Positions 18,901 through 26,393 of a DNA stretch of 26,505 bases are shown piece after piece. Position 1 is the stretch's first letter; each line of letters starts with the position of its first letter. A model generated the notes under the pieces. That model was not told the DNA's origin. It did not search any database and saw only the letters and a program-made list of their open reading frames with translations. Both the position numbers and the translations under genes were made by a program. Origin of the DNA: UBA6054 sp964522095 (GTDB lineage: Bacteria; Planctomycetota; Phycisphaerae; Phycisphaerales; UBA1924); assembly GCA_964522095.1 (NCBI GenBank), contig CAZFSO010000028.1:1-26505 (forward strand), in the 5' to 3' direction.

Positions 18901-20072
18901 TCGCCATCCAGACGCTCGCCCTGTTCCGCGACGCCTACCGCGAACTCAACGCCCGCAAACTGTTCTGGATCACCATGATCCTCAACCTGCTGGCCGTCGC
19001 GCTCTTCGCCGGCCTGGGCGTCAACGAGCGCGGCCCGACCTTCCTGCACTGGACCTTCGACAACGACCTGTTCAACACCCGCTTCATCTCGCCGGAGTTG
19101 TTCTACAAACTCCAGTTCACGACCTGGGGCATCCCGTGGTGGCTCAGTTGGGTCGCCGCCATCCTCGCGCTGGTCTCCACCGCGGGCATGTTCCCCGACC
19201 TGATCTCCGGCGGCGTGATCGAGACGATGCTCTCCAAGCCCATCTCCCGCGCACGCCTGTTCTTCACCAAGTACCTGGCCGGCCTGCTCTTCGTCACGTT
19301 CCAGGTGGCCGTGTTCAGCGTCGGCTGCTTCCTGGTCATCTGGATCCGCGGCGGCGCGGCCGAGCCGACGCTGTTCCTGGCCGTGCCGATCGTGGTGCTG
19401 TTCTTCAGTTACCTCTTCGCCGTGTGCGCGCTGCTGGGGATGGTCACGCGCTCGACCATCGCAGCGCTGCTGCTGACGATCCTCTTCTGGTTCCTGGTCT
19501 TCCTGGTCAACACCGCCGACAACGCCACCCTGGGCATGCGCGAGGGCGCGGCCGTCCGCCTGGAGGACGCCCGGCTCAACCTCGAACGCCAGGTGACCTT
19601 CGCCGACAAGCGCGTCGAGCAACTGACCGACGCCGGCGACGCCCCCGTCGACCCGGACGGCACGCCGATCGTGGACCCCGAGGCCCGCCGCGAGGCCGTC
19701 AACCCCGCCCTGGCCCGCAGCCGCGAACGCCTGATCGTGGCCGAGCGGTCCAGCCGGACCTGGACGGCCTGGTCCAAGCGCATCCGCGTGGTCAAGACCG
19801 TGCTGCCCAAGACCCAGGAAACGGTGGCGCTGCTCGAACGCGCCTTGATCTCGCGCGCCGAACTCAACCGCCTCATGGGCGAGTCGATGGGCGTGGACAT
19901 CCCCGAGGACGACCCGGACGCGGACCCCGAGTTCGCCGACCCGCGCGTCCAGTCCCGCGTGCAGGCCGCGCTGCGCGCCCGCCCGCTGTCGTGGGTCCTC
20001 GGCACCTCCCTCGCCTTCGAGGCCGCGTGCCTGGCGCTGTGCGTGCTGATCTTCACGCGGCGCGACTTCTGA
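18897..20072 (+). CDS. ABC-2-type permease
   Basis: A 391-residue membrane protein starting at GTG within the stop of the ATPase gene, behind an AGGGGGG Shine-Dalgarno. About six hydrophobic segments are visible (around 22-41, 79-98, 122-150, 158-180, 187-206, 366-387), with the conserved-looking GGVIETMLSKPISRARLFFTK (105-125) of ABC-2 permeases. Between the fifth and last segments lies an unusually long hydrophilic region (207-355), partly charged and helical. This layout recalls the GldF/NatB-like permease group. It functions with the preceding ATPase; cargo unknown. Confidence 0.88.
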   Translation: MIAIQTLALFRDAYRELNARKLFWITMILNLLAVALFAGLGVNERGPTFLHWTFDNDLFNTRFISPELFYKLQFTTWGIPWWLSWVAAILALVSTAGMFPDLISGGVIETMLSKPISRARLFFTKYLAGLLFVTFQVAVFSVGCFLVIWIRGGAAEPTLFLAVPIVVLFFSYLFAVCALLGMVTRSTIAALLLTILFWFLVFLVNTADNATLGMREGAAVRLEDARLNLERQVTFADKRVEQLTDAGDAPVDPDGTPIVDPEARREAVNPALARSRERLIVAERSSRTWTAWSKRIRVVKTVLPKTQETVALLERALISRAELNRLMGESMGVDIPEDDPDADPEFADPRVQSRVQAALRARPLSWVLGTSLAFEAACLALCVLIFTRRDF

Positions 20073-20077
20073 TCCAA

Positions 20078-20269
20078 TCCGAGCCCCGGGCTTCAGCCCG
20101 CGCGGCTGTTGCGCGCACCCTGCACGCGGCGAACGCCTCAAGACGGAGACCGGAAGTGCTAGAAAGAAGCCTGGATGTGTTCCAACGCGACGGACGCGAA
20201 GAACGCGCGGCGGAGCGTTCTGGGCAAGGCGGACGCAGCGACCGCGCGGGCTGAGGCCCGCGGCTCGGA
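20078..20269. repeat. pair of inverted 28-bp repeats between convergent stop codons
   Basis: The + sequence at 20078-20105 and the minus-strand sequence of 20242-20269 match at 26 of 28 positions. Each begins with TCCGAGCC and holds a small hairpin built on GGGC-TCAGCCC. The left copy starts five bases after the permease stop, the right copy one base after the reconstructed proC stop. The 136 bases between them hold no gene I can support. No T tract follows, so they are not classical terminators. Confidence 0.75.
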
Positions 20270-20270
20270 C

Positions 20271-21262
20271 TTACGCGTTTTCTCCGCGCCCCAACGCCGC
20301 GCCGCGGTCCCGGGCGGCTTCGACGGCTCGGATGACCNNNNNNNNNNNNNNNNNNNNNNNNNNNNNNNNNNNNNNNNNNNNNNNNNNNNNNNNNNNNNNN
20401 NNNNNNNNNNNNNNNNNNNNNNNNNNNNNNNNNNNNNTCCGCGCCCCAACGCCGCGCCGCGGTCCCGGGCGGCTTCGACGGCTCGGATGACCGCGTCGCG
20501 CACGCCGCGGGCGTCGAGCGCGTCGGTGGCGGCGGCGGTGGTGCCGCCCTTGCTCGTCACCGCGGCGCGCAGGGACTCGGGGGGCTCCGGGGACCGGGCC
20601 AGCATCGCGCCCGCGCCGGCGAGCGTCTGGCGCACCGCGGTCAACGCCTGCTCGCGATCAAACCCCAGCCGCTCGGCCGCGTCGACCATCGCCTCGGCCA
20701 GGTAGAACGCGTACGCGGGGCCCGACCCGGCGACGGCCGTGAACGCGTCCATGAGGGACTCGTCGATGCGCATGGTCAGGCCGCTCGCGCCGAACAGGGA
20801 CTCGGCGGCCGCCAGGTCGTCCTCGCCCGCCCCCGGCCCCGCGCACATGGCGCTCATGCCCATCCCGACCCCGATGGGCGTGTTGGGCATCACGCGGACG
20901 ACCCGGGCCGCCGGGCCCATCGCCCGGGCGATCGTCTCGGCCCGCACGCCGGCCATCACCGACACCACCACGCGGGGGCCGCAGGCGTCCAGCACCCGCC
21001 GCCAGCCCGCGGCGACCGTCTCGAACGCCTGCGGCTTGACCGCCAGGACCAGGCCCGCGCCGGGGCGCGCCTTCAGCCACGCCCCCACGCTCTCCTCGGG
21101 TGTTCTCATCACTTTGCCGAACGGCGCCCCGTCCGGCGCGTGCGGGTCGACCGCGGCCAGCGCGGCGGCGCCGAGCGCTGACGCCGCGCCCGACGCGATG
21201 GCCCGGCCCATGTTGCCGGCCCCGATGAAGAGCCACCCGCCGTTCGCGTCGCTGGTCGTCAT
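20271..21262 (-). CDS. proC: pyrroline-5-carboxylate reductase (split by a false assembly gap)
   Basis: Reduces 1-pyrroline-5-carboxylate to proline with NAD(P)H, the last step of proline synthesis. Motifs: WLFIGAGNMGRAIASG (10-25), VLAVKPQAF (72-80), RVMPNTPIGVG (123-133), VAGSGPAYAFYLAEA (177-191) and the helical VTSKGGTT region. The C-terminus is interrupted by 100 N. The 55 bases on each side of the gap are identical; removing the N run and one copy makes the frame continue RGAALGRGENA and stop at TAA (20271-20273), giving 278 residues, normal for ProC. Reading through the N run instead gives a spurious tail. There is no Shine-Dalgarno; TAGGCT ends six bases before the ATG. Confidence 0.93.
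20283..20492. other. false assembly gap: 100 N flanked by identical 55-bp contig ends
   Basis: Positions 20283-20337 and 20438-20492 are identical over 55 bases, and 20338-20437 are N. This is what results when two contigs overlapping by one assembler k-mer are scaffolded without merging. The duplication is therefore probably not biological. Confidence 0.9.
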
Positions 21263-21268
21263 GGGTCA

Positions 21269-21274
21269 AGCCTA
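21269..21274 (-). promoter_or_regulatory. -10-like hexamer for a leaderless proC transcript
   Basis: Minus-strand TAGGCT ends six bases before the proC ATG, the same spacing as for the dehydrogenase gene at 6498. No Shine-Dalgarno and no clear -35. Confidence 0.4.
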
Positions 21275-21331
21275 ACCGCCGCCCCGGGCGCCGTCCGCGG
21301 CGCATACGATTGCGGCTCGCGAGGAGACCCG

Positions 21332-22366
21332 ATGGCGACCTTCTATCAACTCGATTTCGAGAAGCCGCTGGCCGAACTCGACGAACGGATCGCGGCCGCC
21401 GAGCGCGCCGCCCCGCCCGCTGCGGTGCCGGCCTTCGGCGGCATCGAACCCGACGCCGCCGGTCAGACCCCCCAGCCTGCGCCGCAGGTCGAGTCGCTCC
21501 GCGCCGAGCGCGACGCGCTGCTCGCCCGGCTCTACGAGAACCTCTCGCCCTGGAACACCGTGCGCGTGGCCCGGCACCCCGACCGGCCGCAGACGCGGGA
21601 CTATGTCGCGCGGATGTGCCGTGACTTCTGCGAACTGCACGGCGACCGCCGCTACGGCGACGACCCCGCGATCGTCACGGGCTTCGGGCGCATTGGGGGC
21701 CGCAAGGTGCTGATCGTCGGGCACCAGAAGGGGCGCAACACCCAGGAGAAACTCGCCTGCCACTTCGGCTGCGCCCACCCCGAGGGCTATCGCAAGGCGC
21801 TGGCGAAGATGGAGTTGGCGGCCAAGTTCGGCGTGCCGATCGTCACGCTCGTGGACACCCCGGGGGCCTACCCGGGCCTCGGCGCCGAGGAGCGCGGGCA
21901 GGCCGAGGCGATCGCCGTCAACATGCGCGAGATGTCACGCCTGCCGGTGCCCATCGTCTCGATCGTGATCGGCGAGGGCGGCTCGGGCGGGGCGCTGGGC
22001 ATCGCCGTCGCCGACCGCGTGGCGATGCTGCGCAACGCCTGGTACTCGGTGATCTCGCCCGAGGGTTGCGCCGCCATCCTCTGGAAGCAGGCCAACGAGC
22101 AGACCAACACCGCCGCCGCCGACGCGCTCAAACTGACCGCCCGCGACAACCTCGCGCTGGGGATCGTCGATGCCGTGGTCGACGAGCCGGTCGGCGGGGC
22201 GCACCGCGACCCGGACGGCGCGGCCCGCCTGCTCGAACAGTGGATCGCGGCCCAACTCGACGAACTGACCGGGATGAGCCCCGAGGAACTCGTCGACGCG
22301 CGGTACCAGCGGTTCCGCCGGCTCGGCGCGTACGACGAGGTGGCCGAGACGCAACCCATCGCCTGA
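21332..22366 (+). CDS. accA: acetyl-CoA carboxylase carboxyltransferase subunit alpha
   Basis: A 344-residue subunit that, with AccD, transfers the carboxyl group from biotin to acetyl-CoA to make malonyl-CoA, the first step of fatty acid synthesis. The start MATFYQLDFEKPLAELDERI is typical. Residues about 32-55 are a proline-rich insertion in the N-terminal helical part. The catalytic domain shows SPWNTVRVARHPDRPQT, FCELHGDRRYGDDPAIV, IVGHQKGRNTQEK, VDTPGAYPGLGAEERGQAEA, GEGGSGGALGIAVADRV and ISPEGCAAILWK. The ATG follows GAGGAG; TACGAT (21305-21310) is a likely -10. It is divergent from proC, and accD is not in the window. Confidence 0.97.
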   Translation: MATFYQLDFEKPLAELDERIAAAERAAPPAAVPAFGGIEPDAAGQTPQPAPQVESLRAERDALLARLYENLSPWNTVRVARHPDRPQTRDYVARMCRDFCELHGDRRYGDDPAIVTGFGRIGGRKVLIVGHQKGRNTQEKLACHFGCAHPEGYRKALAKMELAAKFGVPIVTLVDTPGAYPGLGAEERGQAEAIAVNMREMSRLPVPIVSIVIGEGGSGGALGIAVADRVAMLRNAWYSVISPEGCAAILWKQANEQTNTAAADALKLTARDNLALGIVDAVVDEPVGGAHRDPDGAARLLEQWIAAQLDELTGMSPEELVDARYQRFRRLGAYDEVAETQPIA

Positions 22367-22394
22367 CCGGTTCGGGCGATGGCCGGGTGCGGGA

Positions 22395-22423
22395 TTGACC
22401 CGGCCCCCCCTGTCGTCTACTCT
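22395..22423 (+). promoter_or_regulatory. candidate sigma-70-type promoter of the dksA-like/lspA pair
   Basis: TTGACC (5/6 match to the -35 consensus) and TACTCT are 17 bases apart in the space between accA and the DksA-like gene, leaving a 5' leader of about 65 bases. It is the best-looking promoter in the window. Confidence 0.5.
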
Positions 22424-22495
22424 TCGGCCCGACTTGCCGGACGACTCGCCCCTCCGACCCCCGGCCGGGGCGACGCCGGACACGGGGTGACGACA

Positions 22496-23518
22496 TTGGC
22501 AAAGAAGACCGCCAAAAAGACCGCCAAGAAGACCGTCGCTCAGCCGAAGCCCGCCAAGCCGAAGGCCGACCCGAAGCCCAAGGCCGCCACCAGCGCCAAG
22601 CCGGCCGCCAAGCCCGCGAAGAAGACCGCCAAGAAGGTCGTGAAGAAGGCCGCCAAGAAGACGGCCGCGAAGACCGAAGGCAAGAAGGCTGCGCGCAAGT
22701 CCACCGCGTCCAAGGCGGCCGCCAAGCCCGAAGCAGCGGCCAAGAGCCCGACGACCCGCAAGGCCGCGACCACCGCCCCCGGCAACGGCGCCAAGGCCGA
22801 CGCCAAGCCGGCCGCAAAGCCCGGCGCCAAGCCGGAAGCCAAGCCCGACCCGAAGGCGGGCGCGGACCGCAAGCCCACGAGCAAGAAGAAGTCCTCGGAG
22901 AGCGCCGCGCCGACCGCGGCCGACCAGGGCGCCGCCAAGGGCGCACGCAAGGGCATCACGGTGGTCGAGCCGACGAAGAAGGCCCCGTCGAAGCCCAAGT
23001 CGGTCAGCAAGTACGCCCCGCCCGTTCGCCCGATGCTGCTCGGCCCGGGCTCGAAACTCACCAAGCCCCTGATCCCCTCCGGCCCGTCGGCGCCGCGCGT
23101 GACCTCGGTGCTCGACGGCCCCAAGTCGCGCCGGACCAAGTCCCCGCTGACCAAGGCCAAGATCGACAACTACCGGAGCATGCTGCTCGCCAAGCGCGCC
23201 GAACTGCTCGGCGACGTGGAGAGCATGGAGAACGAGGCCCTGCGCTCCGGCTCGGGCGAACTGTCGCACACCCCGCAGCACCTCGCCGAGCAGGGCTCGG
23301 AGAGTTACGACCAGGCGCTGAGCCTCAACCTCGCCGCCCAGGACCGTCGGATCATCAAGGAGATCGACGACGCGCTCAAGCGGATCGACGAGGGCACCTA
23401 CGGGCTGTGCGAACTGACGAACCAGCCCATCCCCGAGGCCAGGCTCGACGAGTTGCCCTGGGCGCGCTACACCGTTGAGGCCGCGCGCCAACTCGAGTCG
23501 CGGAGCGCCCTGTCGTGA
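22496..23518 (+). CDS. DksA/TraR-family protein with long H1-like lysine/alanine/proline tail
   Basis: A 340-residue protein in two parts. Residues 1-150 are low complexity, Lys/Ala/Pro-rich (MAKKTAKKTAKK, KPEAKPDPK), like histone H1; about 150-215 is a linker. Residues 216-335 are a DksA/TraR-like domain: KIDNYRSMLLAKRAELLGDV, a coiled coil, and IKEIDDALKRIDEGTYGLCEL. Of the four zinc-finger cysteines only Cys305 remains, and the tip motif D-x-x-D-x-A is absent, so it may not act on RNA polymerase as E. coli DksA does. The TTG at 22496 is favoured because GGGGTGA lies seven bases before it and the result mirrors the HU protein's MAKK start; GTG at 22487 is the alternative. Its stop overlaps the lspA GTG by four bases. 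Confidence 0.85.
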   Translation: MAKKTAKKTAKKTVAQPKPAKPKADPKPKAATSAKPAAKPAKKTAKKVVKKAAKKTAAKTEGKKAARKSTASKAAAKPEAAAKSPTTRKAATTAPGNGAKADAKPAAKPGAKPEAKPDPKAGADRKPTSKKKSSESAAPTAADQGAAKGARKGITVVEPTKKAPSKPKSVSKYAPPVRPMLLGPGSKLTKPLIPSGPSAPRVTSVLDGPKSRRTKSPLTKAKIDNYRSMLLAKRAELLGDVESMENEALRSGSGELSHTPQHLAEQGSESYDQALSLNLAAQDRRIIKEIDDALKRIDEGTYGLCELTNQPIPEARLDELPWARYTVEAARQLESRSALS

Positions 23519-24256
23519 CCGACCCCGCCGGGCGGAGCCTGCGGGCCTGGCTCCTGTTCCTGGGCGCCACCTGCGTCGGCCTGGTCGCGGACCTGTGGAC
23601 CAAGCACGCGGCCTTTCAGCGCGTTGCCGGCGTCCCGGTCGACGTGCGGCGTGAGGACGTGCTGACGGCCTCATCGCTCGGCGACCTGATCCCGCCGCAC
23701 GACCCGGTGGTCGTCGTCCCCAGCGTGCTCGAACTGACGCTGGTGCTCAACCCGGGCGCCGTGTTCGGCATCGGCGCGGGCAAGCGCTGGTTCTTCGTGG
23801 GCTTCACCGTCCTGGCCGTCGCGCTGGCCACGTGGATCTTCGCCCGCAAGACCCGCGTGCGCGACCGCTGGGCCCACCTGGCGTTCGCGATGGTCGTCTC
23901 CGGCGGGCTGGGCAACCTCTACGACCGCGTCCGGTTCGCGTGCGTGCGCGACTTCCTGCACCCGCTCCCGGGGGTGCGCCTGCCCTTCGGTCTGCGGTGG
24001 CCGGGCGGTTCGGACGAACTCTGGCCCTACGTGTCCAACGTGGCCGACGCCGCGCTGCTCGTGGGCATCGGCATCCTCATCGTGTACTCGTGGCGTGCGC
24101 CCGAGCCCGAGGCCAAACCCGAGNNNNNNNNNNNNNNNNNNNNNNNNNNNNNNNNNNNNNNNNNNNNNNNNNNNNNNNNNNNNNNNNNNNNNNNNNNNNN
24201 NNNNNNNNNNNNNNNNNNNNNNNAAACCCGAACGCGACGCCGCCGGGTCCGCCTGA
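23515..24256 (+). CDS. lspA: lipoprotein signal peptidase (C-terminal tail interrupted by gap)
   Basis: LspA is the inner-membrane aspartyl protease that removes signal peptides from lipidated prolipoproteins. Motifs: LVADLWTKHAAF (23-34), LVLNPGAVFGI (76-86), SGGLGNLYDRV (129-139), VRDFL with Asp146 and SNVADAALL with Asp178, the two catalytic aspartates. There are four hydrophobic segments. The first periplasmic loop is longer than usual, and a tail follows the last membrane helix: EPEAKPE, then 100 N, then KPERDAAGSA and TGA at 24254-24256. The natural frame after the gap is the one reading KPER; the N count does not preserve it. The start GTG lies in the stop of the DksA-like gene, so the two are probably co-translated. 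Confidence 0.93.
24124..24223. other. assembly gap (100 N) in a repetitive lspA tail
   Basis: Exactly 100 N. The flanks, GCCAAACCCGAG on the left and AAACCCGAACGC on the right, both encode Lys-Pro-Glu, so the assembler probably broke on a short tandem repeat. True length unknown. Confidence 0.9.
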
Positions 24257-24257
24257 C

Positions 24258-25229
24258 TCACCCGCGCAGCGCCCCCGCCCGCTCGCGGATCGTGTCGATC
24301 ATCGCCCGCACCTCGGACGCCATGCGCGTGTTGGGGAACTCGGCGATGATCCGCTCGCCGATCTCCGCGGCCCGCTCCCACATCCGGTCCTGAACCGCCA
24401 GTCGGAACTGCACGCCCAGGTTCTCCCGGGCCTTGCCGATCACGCCGCGGGCGACCTCGCGGAACTGCTCGCCCTCGTCCTCGGTCAGGTACTGGTCGAG
24501 TTGCTTGAGCAGGTCCATCGCCTCGTCGACCCGCTCGGCCTCGGCCGCGTGCAGGAACCGGCGCTCCAGGTCCGCCTTGTACCGCTCCCGCGCGGCGGTC
24601 ACCCGGTGGCGCAGCCCCTCGGTGCGCGGGGAGTCGGGGAAGAGCCGGGCGACGCGCGCCGCCTCGCTCAACGCGGCGTCCCACTCGCACTGGGCGATCA
24701 GCGCTTCCAGCCCGCGCACCGCCTCGCCGACCCGCCGGTCCATCGTGGTGAACCGGGCCGTCTCCACCTTCTGGCGGAACTCCTCGGCGTCCGCCCGGTA
24801 GCCGAACCGCTCGGCCAGTTCACGGATCAGCACCATCGCCGCGTCCCAGTCCTCGGTGTTGATGTCCTCCTGGATCGCCTTGCGCAGCAGTTCGCGCTCG
24901 CGCTTGCGGTTGATCACGCGCCGGGCGTCGTCGGACAGGATCAGCGACTCCTGCATCTCCTCGATCGACCGGGTCAGGCCCCGCACCTGCCCGCGCAGTT
25001 CGTGCAGTTCCTTCTCCAGCACCGCCGAGCCGTCCGTTGCCTGCGCCGGCGACCGCTTGAGGGCGATGGGCAGGGTGCACAGCGTCACCACCAGCCCGAT
25101 CAGGCCCACCAATACCCAGTCGCCCTGGTTCGACAGCACGCCGCGAACCGCCGCCGCGCCGCACAGGACGCCGACCAGGCCGTAGATCGCGCCGATCCAC
25201 GCCAGCGAGATGCCTCCGTGCTCGTCCAT
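24258..25229 (-). CDS. membrane-anchored coiled-coil / TPR-like protein, unknown function
   Basis: A 323-residue protein starting at ATG 25229 after GGAGG. Two hydrophobic segments (about 8-29 and 39-57) form an N-terminal anchor. A probable coiled coil follows (about 70-97, EKELHELRGQVRGLTRSIEE). The rest is all-helical, with four repeats of the type WDAAMVLIRELAERF, WDAALSEAARVARLFPDSP, VDEAMDLLKQLDQYL and WERAAEIGERIIAEFPNT, resembling tetratricopeptide repeats that usually mediate protein contacts. I cannot assign a function. It lies 28 bases downstream of the cupin gene on the same strand, likely an operon, and its stop is one base from that of the convergent lspA. Confidence 0.75.
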   Translation of the reverse strand: MDEHGGISLAWIGAIYGLVGVLCGAAAVRGVLSNQGDWVLVGLIGLVVTLCTLPIALKRSPAQATDGSAVLEKELHELRGQVRGLTRSIEEMQESLILSDDARRVINRKRERELLRKAIQEDINTEDWDAAMVLIRELAERFGYRADAEEFRQKVETARFTTMDRRVGEAVRGLEALIAQCEWDAALSEAARVARLFPDSPRTEGLRHRVTAARERYKADLERRFLHAAEAERVDEAMDLLKQLDQYLTEDEGEQFREVARGVIGKARENLGVQFRLAVQDRMWERAAEIGERIIAEFPNTRMASEVRAMIDTIRERAGALRG

Positions 25230-25257
25230 CGCGCCCTCCTCACGGCCCCGCGGCCGC

Positions 25258-25650
25258 TCAACTGCCCGGCACCGGCCCGCCGCAGTTCTGCTCGACCGGC
25301 ACCACGCACAGGAACCGCAGCGGTCCCTCCTGCCCGTCGGCCGACCGGAACTGGTGCTCCTCGTTCGCCGGGACGTAGACCACGTCGCCCTCCCGGATCG
25401 GGTTCTCCCGCCCGCCCAGGAGCACCGTGCCCGAACCGGACACCACGTACACCTCGTGCTCGTAATCATGGCGATGTCGCGGCGTGTGCCCGCCCGGCTC
25501 AATCGCGAACTGGCGCAACGAGAAGTGCGGCGCACCGTCCGCCCGCCCCACCATCACCGCCATCGACGCGCCCCGCACGCCGTCCATCTGAACGGGGGTG
25601 CGCTCGGTCTTGTCGATGTTGCGGATCAGCACCTCACCGGTCGCCGTCAT
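25258..25650 (-). CDS. cupin-domain protein
   Basis: A 130-residue single-domain cupin. Motif 1 reads GGHTPRHRHDYEHEVYVVSG with the metal-binding pattern H-x-H-x3-H-E, and motif 2 is GDVVYVPANEEHQF with the second-motif histidine. Such small cupins bind a metal and serve as enzymes or sensors; the substrate is not evident. The ATG at 25650 follows GGGAGG; an upstream in-frame extension was rejected. It is divergent from the hydrolase gene at 25704 with 53 bases between. Confidence 0.9.
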   Translation of the reverse strand: MTATGEVLIRNIDKTERTPVQMDGVRGASMAVMVGRADGAPHFSLRQFAIEPGGHTPRHRHDYEHEVYVVSGSGTVLLGGRENPIREGDVVYVPANEEHQFRSADGQEGPLRFLCVVPVEQNCGGPVPGS

Positions 25651-25692
25651 GCCAACCTCCCGTCGAGCCTTCCGCGGCCCGCCCCTCCAGAT

Positions 25693-25698
25693 TACCAT
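25693..25698 (+). promoter_or_regulatory. -10-like hexamer for the hydrolase gene
   Basis: TACCAT ends five bases before the ATG at 25704, and no Shine-Dalgarno is present, suggesting a leaderless mRNA. Confidence 0.35.
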
Positions 25699-25703
25699 GC
25701 TTC

Positions 25704-26393
25704 ATGACCCAAGTTCCAGCCAAACCCGACCATCGACCGGAAATCCGCGTCTTTCCGCTCGGCCCGTTCGAAACCAACTGCTACCTGATCTCCCACGAGG
25801 ACCCCAAACCGGGTGATCCGTGCTGGGTCGTCGACTGCGGCATGGAGCCCGACCGCCTCATCAACCAGATCGACGGGATGGCTCTGGAGCCCGAGGCCGT
25901 CGTCCTGACCCACGCCCACCTCGACCACATCGCCGGCCTGTTCGCCTTCCGACGCCGCTTCCCGCACACCCCGATCTGGATCCACGAGGCCGAGGAGCGG
26001 TGGCTGAGCGACCCGACGCTCAACCTCTCGGCCGCCGCCGGGATCGAGGTCACCGGCCCCACCCCGGACCGCCTGCTCAGGCACGCCGAGACCCTGACCC
26101 TGCTCGGCCAGCCGTGGCAGGTCCGCCACACCCCCGGCCACTCGCCCGGCGGCGTCACGCTCCACCACGCCCCCTCCAACACCGCGATCGTCGGCGACAC
26201 CCTCTTCGCCGGCTCCATCGGCCGCCACGACTTCCCCGGCTCGGACTTCGCGACGCTGGCGCGGTCCATCCGCGAGCAACTCTACACCCTGCCCGACGAA
26301 ACCATCGTCCTGCCCGGTCACGGCCCGACGACGACCATCGGACGCGAGAAGATCGGCAACCCGTTCGTGCGCGCGGACGGGGTCACGGTGTGA
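25704..26393 (+). CDS. metallo-beta-lactamase-fold hydrolase (glyoxalase II-like)
   Basis: A 229-residue hydrolase with the binuclear-zinc ligands THAHLDH (His70, His72, Asp74, His75), TPGHSPGG (His146), VGDTLFAGSIGRHD (Asp165) and LPGHGPTT (His206). The start PLGPFETNCYLI and the GDTLFAGSIGR motif are typical of the small type II glyoxalase/YcbL group, which hydrolyses thioesters such as S-lactoylglutathione or other thiol adducts. The cytoplasmic location is inferred from the absence of a signal peptide. The actual thiol in this organism is unknown. The 3' end overlaps the next minus-strand gene by 11 bases. Confidence 0.92.
   Translation: MTQVPAKPDHRPEIRVFPLGPFETNCYLISHEDPKPGDPCWVVDCGMEPDRLINQIDGMALEPEAVVLTHAHLDHIAGLFAFRRRFPHTPIWIHEAEERWLSDPTLNLSAAAGIEVTGPTPDRLLRHAETLTLLGQPWQVRHTPGHSPGGVTLHHAPSNTAIVGDTLFAGSIGRHDFPGSDFATLARSIREQLYTLPDETIVLPGHGPTTTIGREKIGNPFVRADGVTV

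Noticed and set aside
20159..20282. Extension of proC through the N run to a stop at 20159.
   Set aside because: It depends on the arbitrary 100-N length and on reading the duplicated contig end in a wrong frame; the merged sequence stops at TAA 20271-20273.
20283..20492. 55-bp direct repeat as a possible attachment site or transposon target duplication.
   Set aside because: The copies lie directly on both sides of an N run and one is explained as an unmerged contig end; merging restores proC.
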